Positions 8,128 to 16,316 of a stretch of DNA of 64,000 nucleotides are shown here, piece after piece (the stretch's first letter is position 1; the number at the start of each line of letters is the position of its first letter). Origin of the DNA: Rhizobium favelukesii (lineage in GTDB: Bacteria > Pseudomonadota > Alphaproteobacteria > Rhizobiales > Rhizobiaceae); assembly GCF_000577275.2 (NCBI RefSeq), contig NZ_HG916854.1, forward strand, positions 372,001 through 436,000, given 5' to 3'. The notes below the pieces were generated by a model. The model was given only the letters and a program-made list of their open reading frames with translations. It searched no databases and was not told the DNA's origin. The translations under genes and the position numbers were made by a program.

Positions 8128-8504
8128 TCAATACCGACCTGACTTATGCTGCTCGTCGGGATCGTCAGTGCCGAACGGCCGAGCCTCCTCCGCGTAGACT
8201 TTCGAATGGGCCGGCTTCAGTGCTATTATTGCCTGCCCTGCTGCACGAACGCCGCTTTGATAAGCGCCGTGGGCAGTTGAAAAATCGGTGGCACTCGTCG
8301 CTTCGCCAGCGAAGAATAGCCGATTGTCGAATGGCTTCGCCAGTTGACGGCGGGCTGGCCTGGCCTGGCAGTGCATGGCTGTAAGCTCCGCCGATCGTGG
8401 CGACCTGCGCCCAGCCGGAAGCAACGAGCGCATGAAGACTCCGCCGAACGGCCGCTCCAAAGAGATTGACGAGTTGTTCAATAGCGCGCGCAAAGGCTGC
8501 GTTA
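8128..8504 (-). pseudogene. Flavin amine oxidase, C-terminal fragment cut by IS insertion
   Basis: The minus strand reads LHALVASGWAQ, then GGAYSHALPGQA, and after a frameshift near 8375 LAKPFDNRLFFAGEATSATD and FSTAHGAYQSGVRAA. This is the C-terminal FAD-binding end of the flavin monoamine oxidase family (compare the intact copy at 44463-45686, which has DDRLFFAGEATHPSDFSTA). The upstream end stops exactly at the TA that borders the IS630 element. The rest of the gene is not found on the far side of the element, so more than a simple insertion has happened. Confidence 0.8.
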
Positions 8505-9556
8505 GAGCGCCGTACCTTTAATCGAACCCATAGCCTGCGGCTGTAAAATAGTTTCGACATTCTTGGCTGTTGAAGAGGTTGCAGATGGATCCGAGCGCAT
8601 TTGAGAGTGCGTCAAACGTGCGAGCGGCGGCGGCTCGGAGATGGGCCTTAATTTTGGCGAAGGCCATTTCGATCGGGTTCAAATCTGGCGAATAAGACGG
8701 CAGAAACAGGAGCCACGCACCAACTTCCTTGAGGCAGGCTTTGGCTTTATCGCTCTTGTGAACGCGAAGATTATCCAGGATGACGACATTGCCTGGTTCG
8801 AGTGTCGGCGCAAGCTGGGTCTCGATGTAGGTGTCGAAGATTTCCCGGTTCATCGGCCTGTCAATAATCCAGGGCGCAGTAAGACCGAAACAGCGCAAGC
8901 CTGCAATGAATGTCTGTGTCCCCCAGTGGCCAAAGGGCGCATCCGTGATGAGACGCTCGCCGCGCGGGGAGCGCCCACGCAGTCTCACCATCTTTGTGTT
9001 CACCGAGGTTTCGTCCAAGAAAACAAGTCGATGCGGTTCAAATCGCATCCGGGGTTGGCGTTTCGAAATCCAGACATCACGATCCTTTCGGATATCAGCG
9101 CGAGCGCGTTCCGACGCCATTATCTGTTTTTTTATATGTGTATCCCTGCGTTATCAAAAACCGCGACAGGGACGATGGTGGAATAACCAATCCATGTTCA
9201 TCCTCAAGGCGACGGGCAAGCTCTGGCATGGTGATATCCGGTTTGCCTTCGACCTGTGCGACCAGGAAATCGCGAAACGCCGACAGTTTCCCTGCACCTG
9301 GTGGCCTTCCTTGACGCGCGGGGGTTATCAGCCCAGTCCGCTCCCGGCGTTGCAGCAGCTTGATCGCACTGCTGTCGCTGATTGCGAAATGACGGGCAGC
9401 GGCTCGCCGTGATTGGCCGCTAGCGACCATGGAAACAACACGCTGACGAAGATCAACAGAATGAGATTTACCCATGTGATTCACCTCCAACCGCAGTGAA
9501 TCACACCAATACCCTCGTGAAAACCCCACTCGATTCTCAATTCAAGTGCGATGCTC
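8505..9556 (-). mobile_element. IS630-family insertion sequence
   Basis: A 1052-bp element bounded by TA dinucleotides (8503-8504 and 9557-9558), the target duplicated by IS630/Tc1 elements. The ends are imperfect inverted repeats: GAGCGCCGTACCT inward from the left and GAGCATCGCACTT inward from the right, matching at about 9 of 13 positions. It contains one transposase gene in two frames. The left flank is an amine oxidase fragment and the right flank an MFS exporter fragment on the other strand, so the flanks are not two halves of one gene. Confidence 0.8.
8518..9475 (-). CDS. IS630-family DDE transposase (two overlapping frames)
   Basis: The first frame starts at an ATG (9475) with GGAGG upstream and encodes the DNA-binding part: [18 protein letters not shown] (helix-turn-helix) and a winged second helix pair up to GYTYKK. 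The second frame, ending at 8518, encodes the catalytic DDE domain with [23 protein letters not shown] and [10 protein letters not shown]. The frames meet at a run of seven A residues (complement of 9127-9133). Reading through needs loss of one A or a +1 shift at that run. That fits transcriptional slippage or programmed frameshifting known in IS families, but a dead element with an indel is also possible. Confidence 0.8.
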
Positions 9557-9558
9557 TA

Positions 9559-9839
9559 GTCCCCTCCGCGGCGGCTGCACGTGCGCCCGCCCGCCTGTCC
9601 AGCGCGCGCCGTAGGGACGGCGCTTATGGCTGGGGCGTCACCGAAATGCCGCCGATCCCGGCAAAATGGTGGAATGGTTCATGGTCGAATCCTGGGCCGA
9701 GCATCTGCGCCAGCACAAGCGCGTGTCGAAGGCGGACGCCGACATCCAGGAAGAGGTAAGGCGATTCCATCAAGGGCCGGAGCCCCCGGTTGTCCGCCAC
9801 TTGCTGTCAATCAACCGTCCTGCCCAGGGCATCGCCTGA
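9559..9839 (+). pseudogene. MFS_3 family exporter, C-terminal fragment
   Basis: Directly after the IS630 right end the plus strand reads LSSARRRDGAYGWGV and, after a frameshift near 9660, GKMVEWFMVESWAEHLRQH, VSKADADIQEEVRRFHQGP and PPVVRHLL. This is the soluble C-terminal tail found in MFS_3 (DUF894) transporters such as enterobactin-exporter relatives. The membrane part is missing on the left, where the IS element sits. It is a dead fragment on the opposite strand to the amine oxidase fragment. Confidence 0.65.
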
Positions 9840-10215
9840 CTAAAGTGTCTGGCCTGACTGATCGAATGACCGGGGTTAAAGAGGTCCCCACCTTTTTTAA
9901 AAAGATCGCTCGGAGAGCATTGGTCTTAGCGACAACCCGAACTGCGGGCCTCGACCATCGCCCCTCAATTCGCCTTCGCCTTGCTGTCGCTGTGAAAACG
10001 CCGCAGTAGCCTTTTCACCGGACACCTTTATCGGCTTTCCTCGCAAACAAGTGCCCGCTTTTGTCGTGGCGCTGCGGTAAGTGAGACGCGTCGATGGGAT
10101 TCGTATGCGCGGCATAGGTCCGAACTTTCTTCAGGACGAAAGGAGCGCGAATTGCTCGGCTTAAGGGGCATAGCGTGGCTGCGGCTAAATGGCGTGAAAG
10201 ATCTGCGGAGCCAGG
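9840..10215. other. Gene-free stretch between the MFS fragment and the lacI-type gene
   Basis: About 375 bases with no supported gene on either strand. A short minus-strand frame (9897-10115) is basic and unrecognised and has no ribosome binding site. The stretch marks the border between the decayed IS-rich region and the intact catabolic cluster. Confidence 0.4.
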
Positions 10216-11253
10216 TTAGGCTCCGTTGGCGGTACGGGCGGTGCTGTCCCGGACGATGAGTTCTACAGGCAGGACCGTTGCCACCGGAATCATCGCCTTG
10301 TCATCGGAATTCAGGAGCCGCAGGAGAATATTGGCTGCCGCTTTTCCCGCGCCGAATTGCTGAATACGGATCGTGGTAAGCTTGGGCTGAATGAGGTTCA
10401 GAAAGGGCATGTCATTGAAACCGGTAACTGAAATCTGCTCTGGGCAGGCAATATTTCGTTCCCTCATTGCCTCAATGGCTCCCAGAGCCAATCGGTCGTT
10501 GGCGCAAAGCACGGCCGTAAACGGTCTACCCGTGGTCAGCAATGTCGCAAGGCATCGTGCGCCTTCCGCCTCGTCGAACCGCGCAGCAACGGCGATCAAA
10601 TCATCCGCGACGTTGATGTTCATGTCCTCTGCCGCCCTGCGGAAGGCTGTCAAACGAAGTTGGCCCGTCGACAGATCCTGCGGGCCGGCGATATGGGCAA
10701 TGCGCGTATGACCAAGGCTCCGCAGATGTCGCAGCATCTGACAAATGCCGGAATCCTCATCGTTGACGACCGAAGGAATGGGCGAGCCATCGACCTTTCT
10801 GTTTAGCGTGACAACGGGCAATCCGTCTTGAGCAGCCTTTGCGATCGCCGGGTCACTTCGGAGTACCGCGGCATGGATGATCCCGTCCACGCCGCGGTCG
10901 CGCAATACGTCGATCAGCCGCTCTTCCCGTTCGGCGTCGCTATCCGTATTGACGATGATGGAGGCGTAGCCAAACGGCTCGAGAACACATTCGATTCCGC
11001 GAAGGATCGGCGGAAAAATGACGTTGGTGATATCAGGGATCATGACCCCGACGGTCATTGTCCTGTTGGTGCGAAGACCAGCGGCAATTCTGTTCGGACG
11101 ATAGCCGAGCGTGTTCGCCGCCGCCTGGATGCGATTGGCGACTTCCTCGGTGATGTTCTTGCGTTCGACAGGATCGAGCGCGCGTGAGACGGTCGAGACA
11201 TGAACTCCTGTCTCGCGCGCTATGTCCTTCAATGTAATTCGTTTTTTTAGCAT
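10216..11253 (-). CDS. LacI-family transcriptional repressor of the catabolic cluster
   Basis: The ATG at 11253 has GGAG seven bases upstream and opens MLKKRITLKDIARETGVHVS, the LacI helix-turn-helix, followed by TVSRAL and the hinge helix region NRIAAGLRTNRT. The remaining residues form the periplasmic-binding-like ligand domain (VGVMIPDITN, HIAGPQ, AVLCANDRLALGAIEAM, TTIRIQQFGAGKAAA). An in-frame extension to 11352 would overlap the operators and lacks similarity. It is transcribed away from the importer genes and shares with them a 230-bp spacer that holds several CAATCGATTG palindromes, the LacI-family operator type. It likely represses both itself and the cluster until a substrate-derived effector binds. 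Confidence 0.93.
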   Translation of the reverse strand: MLKKRITLKDIARETGVHVSTVSRALDPVERKNITEEVANRIQAAANTLGYRPNRIAAGLRTNRTMTVGVMIPDITNVIFPPILRGIECVLEPFGYASIIVNTDSDAEREERLIDVLRDRGVDGIIHAAVLRSDPAIAKAAQDGLPVVTLNRKVDGSPIPSVVNDEDSGICQMLRHLRSLGHTRIAHIAGPQDLSTGQLRLTAFRRAAEDMNINVADDLIAVAARFDEAEGARCLATLLTTGRPFTAVLCANDRLALGAIEAMRERNIACPEQISVTGFNDMPFLNLIQPKLTTIRIQQFGAGKAAANILLRLLNSDDKAMIPVATVLPVELIVRDSTARTANGA

Positions 11254-11281
11254 ATACATGCTCCAGAAGCACGATCTAGCA

Positions 11282-11450
11282 TATCGATTGCATCGAAATA
11301 AGCAATCGATTGCACGAAGCTGTTGACGATTTGCTCCCCGACGTGTTACCAACGTGCAATCGATTGCATACAGTCAGCGGCTGGAAGACGGAGGAGTTTC
11401 CAGATGGCATCGGTGGGCGGAATTTCGGCATTTTGTGCAATCGATTGCAC
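11282..11450. promoter_or_regulatory. Array of LacI-type operators in the divergent promoter
   Basis: Three palindromes share GCAATCGATTGC: 11301-11314 (AGCAATCGATTGCA), 11355-11368 (TGCAATCGATTGCA) and 11435-11450 (GTGCAATCGATTGCAC). A fourth, half-conserved site (TATCGATTGCAT) lies at 11282-11293 next to the regulator start. Centre-to-centre distances are about 54 and 81 bp, near 5 and 7.7 helical turns, so looping is possible. A TTGACG hexamer at 11323-11328 lies between the first two full sites and could be the -35 of the importer promoter. The 11355 site would then cover its start point. Confidence 0.85.
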
Positions 11451-11484
11451 GTAGATTTCATGGTGGAACGGTGGAGGAGCATCG

Positions 11485-12762
11485 ATGAGGCTTTCAGGAC
11501 TTTTTGCGGCAACGGTCGCCTTTGCGCTAATCGGAGCGAACGCGCACGCGGGGAATATCAAGATCGGTGCGTCGTTGCCGATTACTGGCGGCCTGTCGGT
11601 CAGTGGCGAAAAGCACAAGCGCGGATATGAACTCTGCACGAAGCTGATCAACGACGCCGGCGGCATTCTCGGGCGGCAAGTCGATCTCGTCGTCAGCGAC
11701 AATCGTTCGGATCCGGCAACCGCGATCAATCAGTACGAGCGCTTCATCAACGTCGACAAGGTGGATGCGGTTTACGGCACCTTTTCAAGCCGCCTCACTT
11801 ATCCGGTGGCAAGCATTCTGTCCAAATACAACATGGTCCACCCGGTTCCATCAGGCGGCGCACTGCGCATCTACGAGCAGGGCTACAAGAACCTCTTCTA
11901 CTTCCAGGTCGGCGCGGCAGAATATACCGGCAAGGATGTGGTCAATGTCATCAAGGATCTGATCCCGGCAGGGCAGGGACCGAAGACCGCCGCGATCGTG
12001 CATGCCGACGACTTCTTCGCCAACGCCATCGCTTCAGGCTTACTTGGCGAAAAGGTCGTCGATGCGGCAACCAACAAGCAGATCGCCGACCTTGCGCCTG
12101 GTTTCCTGAAAGACGCCGGCATCGACGTGGTCATGCAGGAGAAATGGCCCGACGACGGCTTCAATGACTGGCTGAACCTTGCCAACTCGATTAAGCGTTC
12201 GGGTGCCGAGTTGATCATCGGCCTGACGGCATCGGAAGAGGAAGCCGTCCAGCTGACCCGGGCACTCAAAACGGTCGGTGCCAAGCCGAAGTTTGTCTAC
12301 CTGAGCCAGGGCGCACAGCACGAGTTCATCGACGGCGTAGGTGCAAGCGCAGCCGAAGGCGTGATGGTTCATGCCAACTGGCACAAGGACGCGCCTTTCG
12401 AAAGCACGCTCGCGGGCAAGCCGTTTACCAATGCCGACTTCGTCAAGGCCTTCAAGGCAGCCTACGGCGTCGATCCGGATGAGGACAGCGCCATCCCGTT
12501 TGCTGTCTGCCAGGGCATCGAACAGGCGATCGCCGGAGCGGGCTCGACCGACAACGCCAAGATGGGCGAATGGCTCCGCCAACGTACTAAGGACAATCCA
12601 GTGCGCACTGTACTCGGCCGCTTCTCATGGGACGATCGGGGCCTTGCCAAGGACAAGTCCTACATCATGACGCAATGGCAAGGGGGCGAGCTGAAGTTCG
12701 TCTATCCGAAGGATGAGTTCAAGGGCGTTTCGCCGCTCAGCTACCCCAAGGCAGGTTTCTGA
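11485..12762 (+). CDS. ABC importer substrate-binding protein, branched-chain amino acid/aromatic acid type (Peripla_BP_6)
   Basis: At 425 residues it has a signal peptide ending ANAHA after residue 22 and then IKIGASLPITGGLSVSGE, the standard opening of LivJ-like (HAAT) binding proteins. The motifs NDAGGILGRQVDLVVSDN and YGTFSSRLTYPVA form the first lobe and DEDSAIPFAVCQGIEQAI belongs to the second. It has a GGAGGAG ribosome binding site and is the first gene after the operators, so the repressor should act here. It is periplasmic, delivering solute to the two permeases encoded downstream. HAAT systems bind amino acids, amides or aromatic acids; the catabolic genes favour an aromatic or keto-acid type solute, which is inference. 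Confidence 0.92.
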   Translation: MRLSGLFAATVAFALIGANAHAGNIKIGASLPITGGLSVSGEKHKRGYELCTKLINDAGGILGRQVDLVVSDNRSDPATAINQYERFINVDKVDAVYGTFSSRLTYPVASILSKYNMVHPVPSGGALRIYEQGYKNLFYFQVGAAEYTGKDVVNVIKDLIPAGQGPKTAAIVHADDFFANAIASGLLGEKVVDAATNKQIADLAPGFLKDAGIDVVMQEKWPDDGFNDWLNLANSIKRSGAELIIGLTASEEEAVQLTRALKTVGAKPKFVYLSQGAQHEFIDGVGASAAEGVMVHANWHKDAPFESTLAGKPFTNADFVKAFKAAYGVDPDEDSAIPFAVCQGIEQAIAGAGSTDNAKMGEWLRQRTKDNPVRTVLGRFSWDDRGLAKDKSYIMTQWQGGELKFVYPKDEFKGVSPLSYPKAGF

Positions 12763-12773
12763 CGAAACCGTCA

Positions 12774-12798
12774 GCGGGGCTGCCACAGGTCGCCCCGC
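12774..12798 (+). other. Intercistronic hairpin after the binding-protein gene
   Basis: A perfect 7-bp stem (GCGGGGC / GCCCCGC) with an 11-base loop and no T run. Such hairpins after binding-protein genes commonly protect the upstream mRNA and raise its level over the membrane parts. That role is inferred here. Confidence 0.5.
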
Positions 12799-12836
12799 GT
12801 TCAAAAAGCCAGCATACGATAATGGAGGCCGGGCAA

Positions 12837-13583
12837 ATGCTCGAAGTCAGGAATCTCTGCAAGCACTACGGAGGGGTAAAGGCCGTCGATGGTGCTTCCT
12901 TCACCGTCGAGAAGGGGTCGATCACGGCTCTGATCGGACCCAACGGGGCCGGCAAGACCACCGCGTTCAACTGTATCAGCCGTACCGCCACGCCCAGCGG
13001 CGGCGAAGTATGGCTCGACGGCGAGCGGATCGACAATCTGCGCCCGCATAAGATCACCGCCAAGGGTCTCAGCCGCACCTTCCAGATCTCGCGCAACCTC
13101 TCTGACATGACAGTGATCGAGAACGTCATCGTCCAGTCGAAGGTTCACGGATTTGGCGGGCTCTTCCGCCCGGCGATGAGCCGGGATGAGAAGGACAAGG
13201 CAATGTCGATCCTCGATTTTCTCGGGATCACGAGGATCGCCTTCGAGGATGGTCATAACCTCTCCTACGGCCAGAAGAAGCTGATGGATCTCGCGGCTCT
13301 CCTGATGTCCGACCCGAAGGTCATCCTGCTCGACGAGCCGGCCGGTGGCGTCAATCCATCGCTGATGGAAGAGATCGTGGATCGTATTCGCGCGCTAAAC
13401 GAGAAGGGGATGACGGTCCTTATTGTCGAGCACAACATGGATCTCATCATGCGGCTTTCACACAAGGTCGTCGTCATGGCACAGGGCCGCGTCATCTGCA
13501 CGGGCACGCCTGATATTGTGCGCAAGGACGCACAGGTGCTCGACGCCTATCTCGGCGGCGTTCTGGAAGAGGAGGAAGCGTGA
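12837..13583 (+). CDS. livG: ABC importer ATPase, LivG type
   Basis: A 248-residue nucleotide-binding protein from the ATG at 12837, preceded by GGAGG at 8 bases; an in-frame ATG at 12822 overlaps that ribosome binding site and is unlikely. It has Walker A GPNGAGKTTAFN near residue 38, the signature region LSYGQKKLMDLA, Walker B VILLDEPAGG and the His switch VEHNMD. The long insert after the Q-loop region (KGLSRTFQISRNLSDMTVIEN) and the VNPSLMEEI segment are typical of LivG rather than LivF. It works with the LivF-like ATPase on the cytosolic face of the permease pair. Its stop codon overlaps the next start (TGATG), showing translational coupling. Confidence 0.92.
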   Translation: MLEVRNLCKHYGGVKAVDGASFTVEKGSITALIGPNGAGKTTAFNCISRTATPSGGEVWLDGERIDNLRPHKITAKGLSRTFQISRNLSDMTVIENVIVQSKVHGFGGLFRPAMSRDEKDKAMSILDFLGITRIAFEDGHNLSYGQKKLMDLAALLMSDPKVILLDEPAGGVNPSLMEEIVDRIRALNEKGMTVLIVEHNMDLIMRLSHKVVVMAQGRVICTGTPDIVRKDAQVLDAYLGGVLEEEEA

Positions 13584-14314
13584 TGGCCGAACTCCTACAC
13601 GTTTCCGATATCACCGCCGGCTACGGCGACGGACCGGCCATCCTTGATGGCGCCCATCTGACAGTCGAGCCGGGCAAGGTGCACTGTATCATCGGGCCCA
13701 ACGGGGCCGGCAAGTCGACGCTGCTGAAGTCCATCTGCGGGATGCTCACAATCCGTAAGGGTGACGTGATCTTCAGGAGCAAGCGGTTGAACGGCATGCG
13801 CCCGGATCAGATCCTGAGGGAAGGCATCTGCTTCGTGCCGCAGGAGCGCGCCCTCTTTCCGAAGATGACGGTGCGCGAGAACTTGCGCATGGGCGGCTTC
13901 ATCATCGACGATCACAAGGAGCTCCATCGCCGCGTCGAGGAAGTCCTCGAACGCTTCCCGATGCTGAAGGCAAAGGCGGACGAGTTTGCCGGCACCATGT
14001 CCGGCGGGCAGCAGCAGACACTTGCCATGGCGCGCACGCTGATCATCAAGCCGAGCATCGTCATGCTGGACGAGCCGTCGCTCGGTCTCGCGCCGAAGGT
14101 GATCCAGGAGATGTTCGACATCATGAAGACCATGTCGGCGGAGGGCATCACTGTTCTTCTCGTCGAGCAGAACGCCCTCATGGGCCTGAAGAATTCCGAC
14201 TGGGGCGTCGTGCTCGATCTCGGCAGCACGCTCTTCGAAGGGCCGGCCAAGGAGATCCTCGCCGATCCACGCATCCAGGAACTCTACCTTGGTGGCAAGA
14301 AGGCCGCCGCCTGA
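13583..14314 (+). CDS. livF: ABC importer ATPase, LivF type
   Basis: A 243-residue ATPase with Walker A GPNGAGKSTLLKS near residue 36, the Q-loop stretch GICFVPQERALFPKMTV, signature MSGGQQQTLAMAR, Walker B IVMLDEPSLGLAPK and the switch VEQNA. The SLGLAPKVIQEMF segment is diagnostic of LivF. The ATG at 13583 overlaps the livG stop and has GGAGGAAG upstream. It pairs with LivG to drive import by the LivH/LivM permeases. Confidence 0.92.
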   Translation: MAELLHVSDITAGYGDGPAILDGAHLTVEPGKVHCIIGPNGAGKSTLLKSICGMLTIRKGDVIFRSKRLNGMRPDQILREGICFVPQERALFPKMTVRENLRMGGFIIDDHKELHRRVEEVLERFPMLKAKADEFAGTMSGGQQQTLAMARTLIIKPSIVMLDEPSLGLAPKVIQEMFDIMKTMSAEGITVLLVEQNALMGLKNSDWGVVLDLGSTLFEGPAKEILADPRIQELYLGGKKAAA

Positions 14315-14325
14315 AGGGAACACAA

Positions 14326-15204
14326 ATGGCTGAAATCATCCAGATACTGATACTGGGACTGGCGCTCGGCGGCGTCATCGCTTTGATGGGGTCGGGCCTG
14401 TCGCTCGTCTTCGGTGTGATGCGCATCGTCAACCTGGCCCATCCGGTGCTCATCATCGGTGGCGCCTATGTCGCCTACTGGGCCTTCGCGCTGTTCGGTC
14501 TCGATCCGATCCTCATGCTGCCGGTTGCGGCCGTCGTCATGGCGGCCGTGGGCGTCGTGCTTTACCGGCTGCTGTTCGAGCGCGAGGCAAAGAGTGCCAA
14601 ATACTCCGAGATGACCGTGCTTCTGACCTTCGCGCTGGCAATGATGGTGGAAGGTCTGCTCGGCAGCCTGTTCAGCAACACGCAGCGGATCACTTCGCCA
14701 GCCTACGCAACCGATGCGATCTTCATCGGAGATATCTTCATTCCGAAGGGCCAACTATATGCCGGTCTCGTCTCGCTGGTTATCATCGGCGGGCTGACGC
14801 TGTTCCTGAAATACTCGCGGCTGGGTTATGCCATCCGTGCCACCACCCAGAACCGTGAGGCTGCAGAGCTGCTCGGCGTCAATGTCAACGCAATCAGCAT
14901 TCTTGCCTTCGCGATCGGCATCGGCCTCGCAGGTGCGGCTGGCTCGCTCGTCAGCTTCGTCTTCAGTTTTTTCCCTGCCAAGCATTGGGAATGGGTAGCG
15001 ATGCTGATGTCGGTCGTCGTCCTTGGCGGCATGGGTAGCATCCTCGGTACCGTCGTCGCTGCACTCGGCCTTTCCATCATTGCCGCCTTCGTCGGAACCT
15101 GGATCGGAGCCACGTGGTCGACGATGACCTTCTTCCTCGCTCTTTTCGTTATCCTGCTCGTCCGGCCCCAGGGCCTGTTCGGCGAAAAACCGGAGATGGC
15201 ATAA
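14326..15204 (+). CDS. livH: ABC importer permease, LivH type
   Basis: A 292-residue integral membrane protein with about eight hydrophobic helices. The N-terminal ILILGLALGGVIALMGSG and MRIVNLAHPVLIIGG correspond to the GLxYGLIALGxxLIYG and NxAHG motifs of LivH. ATTQNREAAELLGVN is the cytosolic EAA loop that contacts the ATPases, and LVRPQGLFGEK is the usual C-terminus. It begins 11 bases after livF with GAAGGGA upstream, and its TAA overlaps the ATG of the next permease. It forms the inner-membrane channel together with LivM. Confidence 0.92.
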   Translation: MAEIIQILILGLALGGVIALMGSGLSLVFGVMRIVNLAHPVLIIGGAYVAYWAFALFGLDPILMLPVAAVVMAAVGVVLYRLLFEREAKSAKYSEMTVLLTFALAMMVEGLLGSLFSNTQRITSPAYATDAIFIGDIFIPKGQLYAGLVSLVIIGGLTLFLKYSRLGYAIRATTQNREAAELLGVNVNAISILAFAIGIGLAGAAGSLVSFVFSFFPAKHWEWVAMLMSVVVLGGMGSILGTVVAALGLSIIAAFVGTWIGATWSTMTFFLALFVILLVRPQGLFGEKPEMA

Positions 15205-16247
15205 TGACTGTCACGTTTCCCCAATCCAGCGCTAGCACGGTGCGAGAGGCGCGGCGCGCCTACAACGAGAAACTGGCGCTCAAAGCCGATCAGACCCGGG
15301 CGACCTGGTTTCCCCTTGTATTGCTTGCAGCTCTCGCAGCCCTGCCGCTCCTGCAGTTTACTGGCAACTACAACTATCTGCTGCATCTGGTTCTTTTCAC
15401 CGCCTGCTCGGTCGCCATGGCATCGGGCTGGAACATTCTCGGCGGATTTGCCGGCTATGTCTCGCTTGGCCACAGCGTTTTCTTCGGCATTGGCGGTTAT
15501 GTCGCCGGCATGCTGTTTGCCCGCTACGGCATCTCGACCATCGTCACCGCTCCGCTTGCCGGTCTGGTGGCCGCTGCTGCCGGCTATCTCGTCGGGCTCG
15601 TTACGCTGAAGGTTCGAGGGCCAAGCTTCATCATCTCCTCGATCGCACTCCTGATGATCGCCCGCATCCTTTTCGACAACTGGGCATTTATCGGCGGGAC
15701 CAACGGTCTGACGTTGCCGACCAATAGCTTGACGGTGCAGTGGACGAAGCTTCCCTATTATTACGCCTTCCTCGCGATCGCCGCTTTCACCGTTTGGGCG
15801 ACCTACAGGATCAAGCATTCCAAGTTCGGCCTCGGCCTGAGGGCCATTTCCAAAGATGAGATCAAGGCGGAAAGTGCAGGCATCAACACTAGGCTCTACA
15901 AGGTACTCGCCTTCGCGCTCTCTGCTTTTTTCGTCGGCATGGCCGGCGCCGTCTGGGGCGAATACCTGACCTACCTGCGCCCGAATATCTTCCTACTCAT
16001 CAATATCTCTGCGAACCTCGTGCTGATGTGCATCCTGGGGGGCAAGGGAACGATTGCAGGTCCTGTCATCGGCGCAGTCGCGATCGTGGCGCTCAACGAA
16101 TTCTTCGTAGCGACGATGGGTGCCTCGGAAATCAACATCCTCGGAACCGGTCTGGTGATGGCGCTCGGGCTCGTCTTCTTTCCTCTCGGCCTGGTGGGCA
16201 CCCTCGCAAAGAAGGGCAAGCTCCCCAGGGTTCTGAACTGGGACTGA
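15204..16247 (+). CDS. livM: ABC importer permease, LivM type
   Basis: A 347-residue permease with a soluble N-terminal lead (residues 1-40) before the helices. Family marks are SGWNILGGFAGYVSLGHSVF, the SLGHxxFxGxGAY motif of LivM, and the cytosolic loop LRAISKDEIKAESAGINT (EAA region). GGKGTIAGPVIGAVAI also matches. I use the ATG at 15204, which overlaps the livH stop (TAATG). The frame is open from 15114, but that would bury the start inside livH. It completes the importer. Confidence 0.92.
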   Translation: MTVTFPQSSASTVREARRAYNEKLALKADQTRATWFPLVLLAALAALPLLQFTGNYNYLLHLVLFTACSVAMASGWNILGGFAGYVSLGHSVFFGIGGYVAGMLFARYGISTIVTAPLAGLVAAAAGYLVGLVTLKVRGPSFIISSIALLMIARILFDNWAFIGGTNGLTLPTNSLTVQWTKLPYYYAFLAIAAFTVWATYRIKHSKFGLGLRAISKDEIKAESAGINTRLYKVLAFALSAFFVGMAGAVWGEYLTYLRPNIFLLINISANLVLMCILGGKGTIAGPVIGAVAIVALNEFFVATMGASEINILGTGLVMALGLVFFPLGLVGTLAKKGKLPRVLNWD

Positions 16248-16316
16248 TCGCAGGGCAGAAGCCTGCCACGCAACGTTCAACGATGGAACTCGCCCAAGTG
16301 GCACGGGGAGGAAGTC

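Noticed and set aside
14284..15818. Long minus-strand open frames opposite the permease genes
   Set aside because: They mirror GC-rich codons of livH and livM, show no family motifs, lack ribosome binding sites and have charged, low-complexity translations.
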